64,000 nucleotides of DNA from Streptomyces uncialis (GTDB lineage Bacteria > Actinomycetota > Actinomycetes > Streptomycetales > Streptomycetaceae): the NCBI RefSeq assembly GCF_001905345.1, contig NZ_LFBV01000006.1, forward strand, positions 62,001-126,000. Direction: 5' to 3'. Within the stretch, counting starts at the first letter, position 1. Each line of letters opens with the position of its first letter. A program made the translations under genes and the position numbers. Under the pieces are notes generated by a model. It ran no database searches. It saw nothing but the letters and a program-made list of their open reading frames with translations, and had not been told where the DNA came from. This document shows, piece after piece, positions 62,967 to 64,000 of the stretch.

Positions 62967-62987
62967 AGCCTTCGTCCGGGGAGCTAT

Positions 62988-63488
62988 ATGTCCAGCGAAT
63001 ACGCAAAACAGCTCGGGGCCAAGCTCCGGGCCATCCGCACCCAGCAGGGCCTGTCTCTCCACGGCGTCGAGGAGAAGTCCCAGGGCCGCTGGAAGGCCGT
63101 CGTGGTCGGGTCCTACGAGCGCGGGGACCGTGCCGTGACCGTCCAGCGTCTCGCCGAGCTGGCGGATTTCTACGGGGTCCCGGTCCAGGAGCTGCTGCCC
63201 GGCACCACGCCCGGCGGCGCCGCCGAGCCGCCGCCGAAGCTCGTCCTTGACCTGGAGCGCCTGGCGCATGTCCCGGCCGACAAGGCGGGCCCGCTCCAGC
63301 GTTACGCCGCCACGATCCAGTCCCAGCGCGGCGACTACAACGGCAAGGTCCTGTCGATCCGCCAGGACGACCTGAGAACCCTCGCGGTGATCTACGACCA
63401 GTCCCCCTCGGTCCTCACCGAGCAGCTCATCAGCTGGGGCGTGCTGGACGCGGACGCCCGTCGCGCGGTGGCCCACGAGGACAACTGA
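62988..63488 (+). CDS. bldD: BldD, cyclic-di-GMP-responsive developmental master regulator
   Basis: A 166-residue regulator that represses sporulation genes during vegetative growth. The N-terminal XRE-type helix-turn-helix spans about 8-65 (LGAKLRAIRTQQGLSLHGVE). The C-terminal domain carries the c-di-GMP signature RGD at 114-116 and RQDD at 125-128, separated by eight residues, fully intact. It is divergent from pyrR, with a promoter and a BldD box in between and a strong terminator after it. Confidence 0.98.
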   Translation: MSSEYAKQLGAKLRAIRTQQGLSLHGVEEKSQGRWKAVVVGSYERGDRAVTVQRLAELADFYGVPVQELLPGTTPGGAAEPPPKLVLDLERLAHVPADKAGPLQRYAATIQSQRGDYNGKVLSIRQDDLRTLAVIYDQSPSVLTEQLISWGVLDADARRAVAHEDN

Positions 63489-63515
63489 CCCCTCACCCAC
63501 CAGCAGAAACGTGCC

Positions 63516-63556
63516 GCCGGGGTGGCGCGGACCTCAGGGTCCCGCGCCACCCCGGC
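63516..63556 (+). terminator. Terminator downstream of bldD
   Basis: GCCGGGGTGGCGCGG and CCGCGCCACCCCGGC pair perfectly over 15 bp with an 11-nt loop, 28 bp past the stop. Confidence 0.8.
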
Positions 63557-63900
63557 ATGCGTTCACCCGGACGGCCCAGCGGTCGGTGCGCGGGTCGCAC
63601 GGTGGACGCGATATGCGCGGCACGGTATGGGGCGGCGGTCGGACGGTCGGGCCCCCAGAGGTCGGACCGCGTGGCGGTGAGACGGCCGGGCGGACGAGTC
63701 CCCGGGTCGTGCGGCGCCGGACGGACCGGCCGCCGGATCACCGGGTCGTGCGGCGTCCGGCGGCCCGGACAACGACCGGGCCGGACAACGACCGACCGCC
63801 CGCACCGCGCCGGGGGCAGGGCCCCCGCGGGTACGGGCGGGCGGATGAGCGGCGTCCCCCGCCGCGGGGCGGCGGGGGCGGCACGGCCGGTCGGGCGGCG
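63557..63900. other. Intergenic region between bldD and nusB with short repeats
   Basis: No gene supported in these 344 bp. CCGGGTCGTGCGGCG occurs at 63702-63716 and 63741-63755, and CCGGACAACGACC at 63765-63777 and 63781-63793. Confidence 0.6.
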
Positions 63901-64000
63901 TCAGTCCCGTCGGAGACCGGGCTTCAGCTCCTTGAGCCGTCCGAGCAGGCCGTTCACGAAGTTCGGCGAGTCGTCGGTGGAGAACTCCTTCGCCAGCTCG
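63901..64000 (-). CDS. nusB: Transcription antitermination factor NusB, C-terminal end (partial)
   Basis: The 32 codons visible read ELAKEFSTDDSPNFVNGLLG then RLKELKPGLRRD, stop. STDDSPxFVNGLL is the conserved C-terminus of NusB, which binds boxA RNA with NusE in ribosomal RNA antitermination. The gene continues beyond the right edge. It converges with bldD, and the position beside bldD is conserved in Streptomyces. Confidence 0.93.
   Translation of the reverse strand, partial: ELAKEFSTDDSPNFVNGLLGRLKELKPGLRRD

Overview
This window is chromosomal DNA of a Streptomyces (or very close actinomycete). The DNA is about 70-75% GC and genes use G/C third positions and frequent GTG starts. bldD lies next to the pyr operon, followed by nusB, and sIHF-gmk-rpoZ-coaBC-metK-priA-fmt-rsmB-rpe form the conserved core block. 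From memory, the backbone matches the S. coelicolor ribA-to-nusB region (about SCO1440-SCO1490), except that a light-regulated carotenoid island sits between guaB1 and the SorC-type regulator.

Layout. 1-3.4 kb: riboflavin operon ribD-ribE-ribM-ribBA (minus strand) behind an FMN riboswitch. 4-18.9 kb: mixed accessory and metabolic genes, many of them regulator/target pairs with visible operators: an NAD(P)-binding protein, a ROK regulator facing an MFS pump, a nucleobase permease, a secreted or anchored GH6 glucanase, a GntR regulator with a small two-gene operon, a DUF5995-like protein, MarR with an isochorismatase-like hydrolase, an SDR facing a TetR, and a flavin amine oxidase next to an Lrp regulator. 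19.1-20.6 kb: guaB1.

21-37.9 kb: isorenieratene-type carotenoid genes crtYTU (plus) and crtE-I-B-Rieske oxygenase (minus), an aldo/keto reductase, the B12-type light sensor litR divergent from the sigma factor litS, a DUF5680 protein, a photolyase and a large epimerase-like protein. LitR/LitS plausibly switch on pigment and DNA repair together in the light.

38.8-54.5 kb: core genes: SorC regulator, rpe, HD protein, rsmB, fmt, a DNA-binding-like hypothetical, degenerate priA, metK, coaBC, rpoZ, gmk, sIHF, pyrF, pyrD. 54.6-62.8 kb: pyrR-B-C-(membrane protein)-carA-carB, with a PyrR-binding-type RNA hairpin against the pyrR ribosome-binding site. 63-64 kb: bldD with its own box and promoter, then the 3' end of nusB.

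The most unusual content is a dispersed repeat element seen four times (about 24.7-25.5, 30.7-31.4, 38.0-38.7 and 44.9-45.7 kb). Each copy has a conserved core of about 116 bp flanked by arms rich in the motif GGCGCGGGGAACTGCGC; the motif points one way in the left arm and the opposite way in the right arm. Three copies fall at the module boundaries of the crt/lit island. No tRNA, rRNA, CRISPR, phage or transposase gene was seen.
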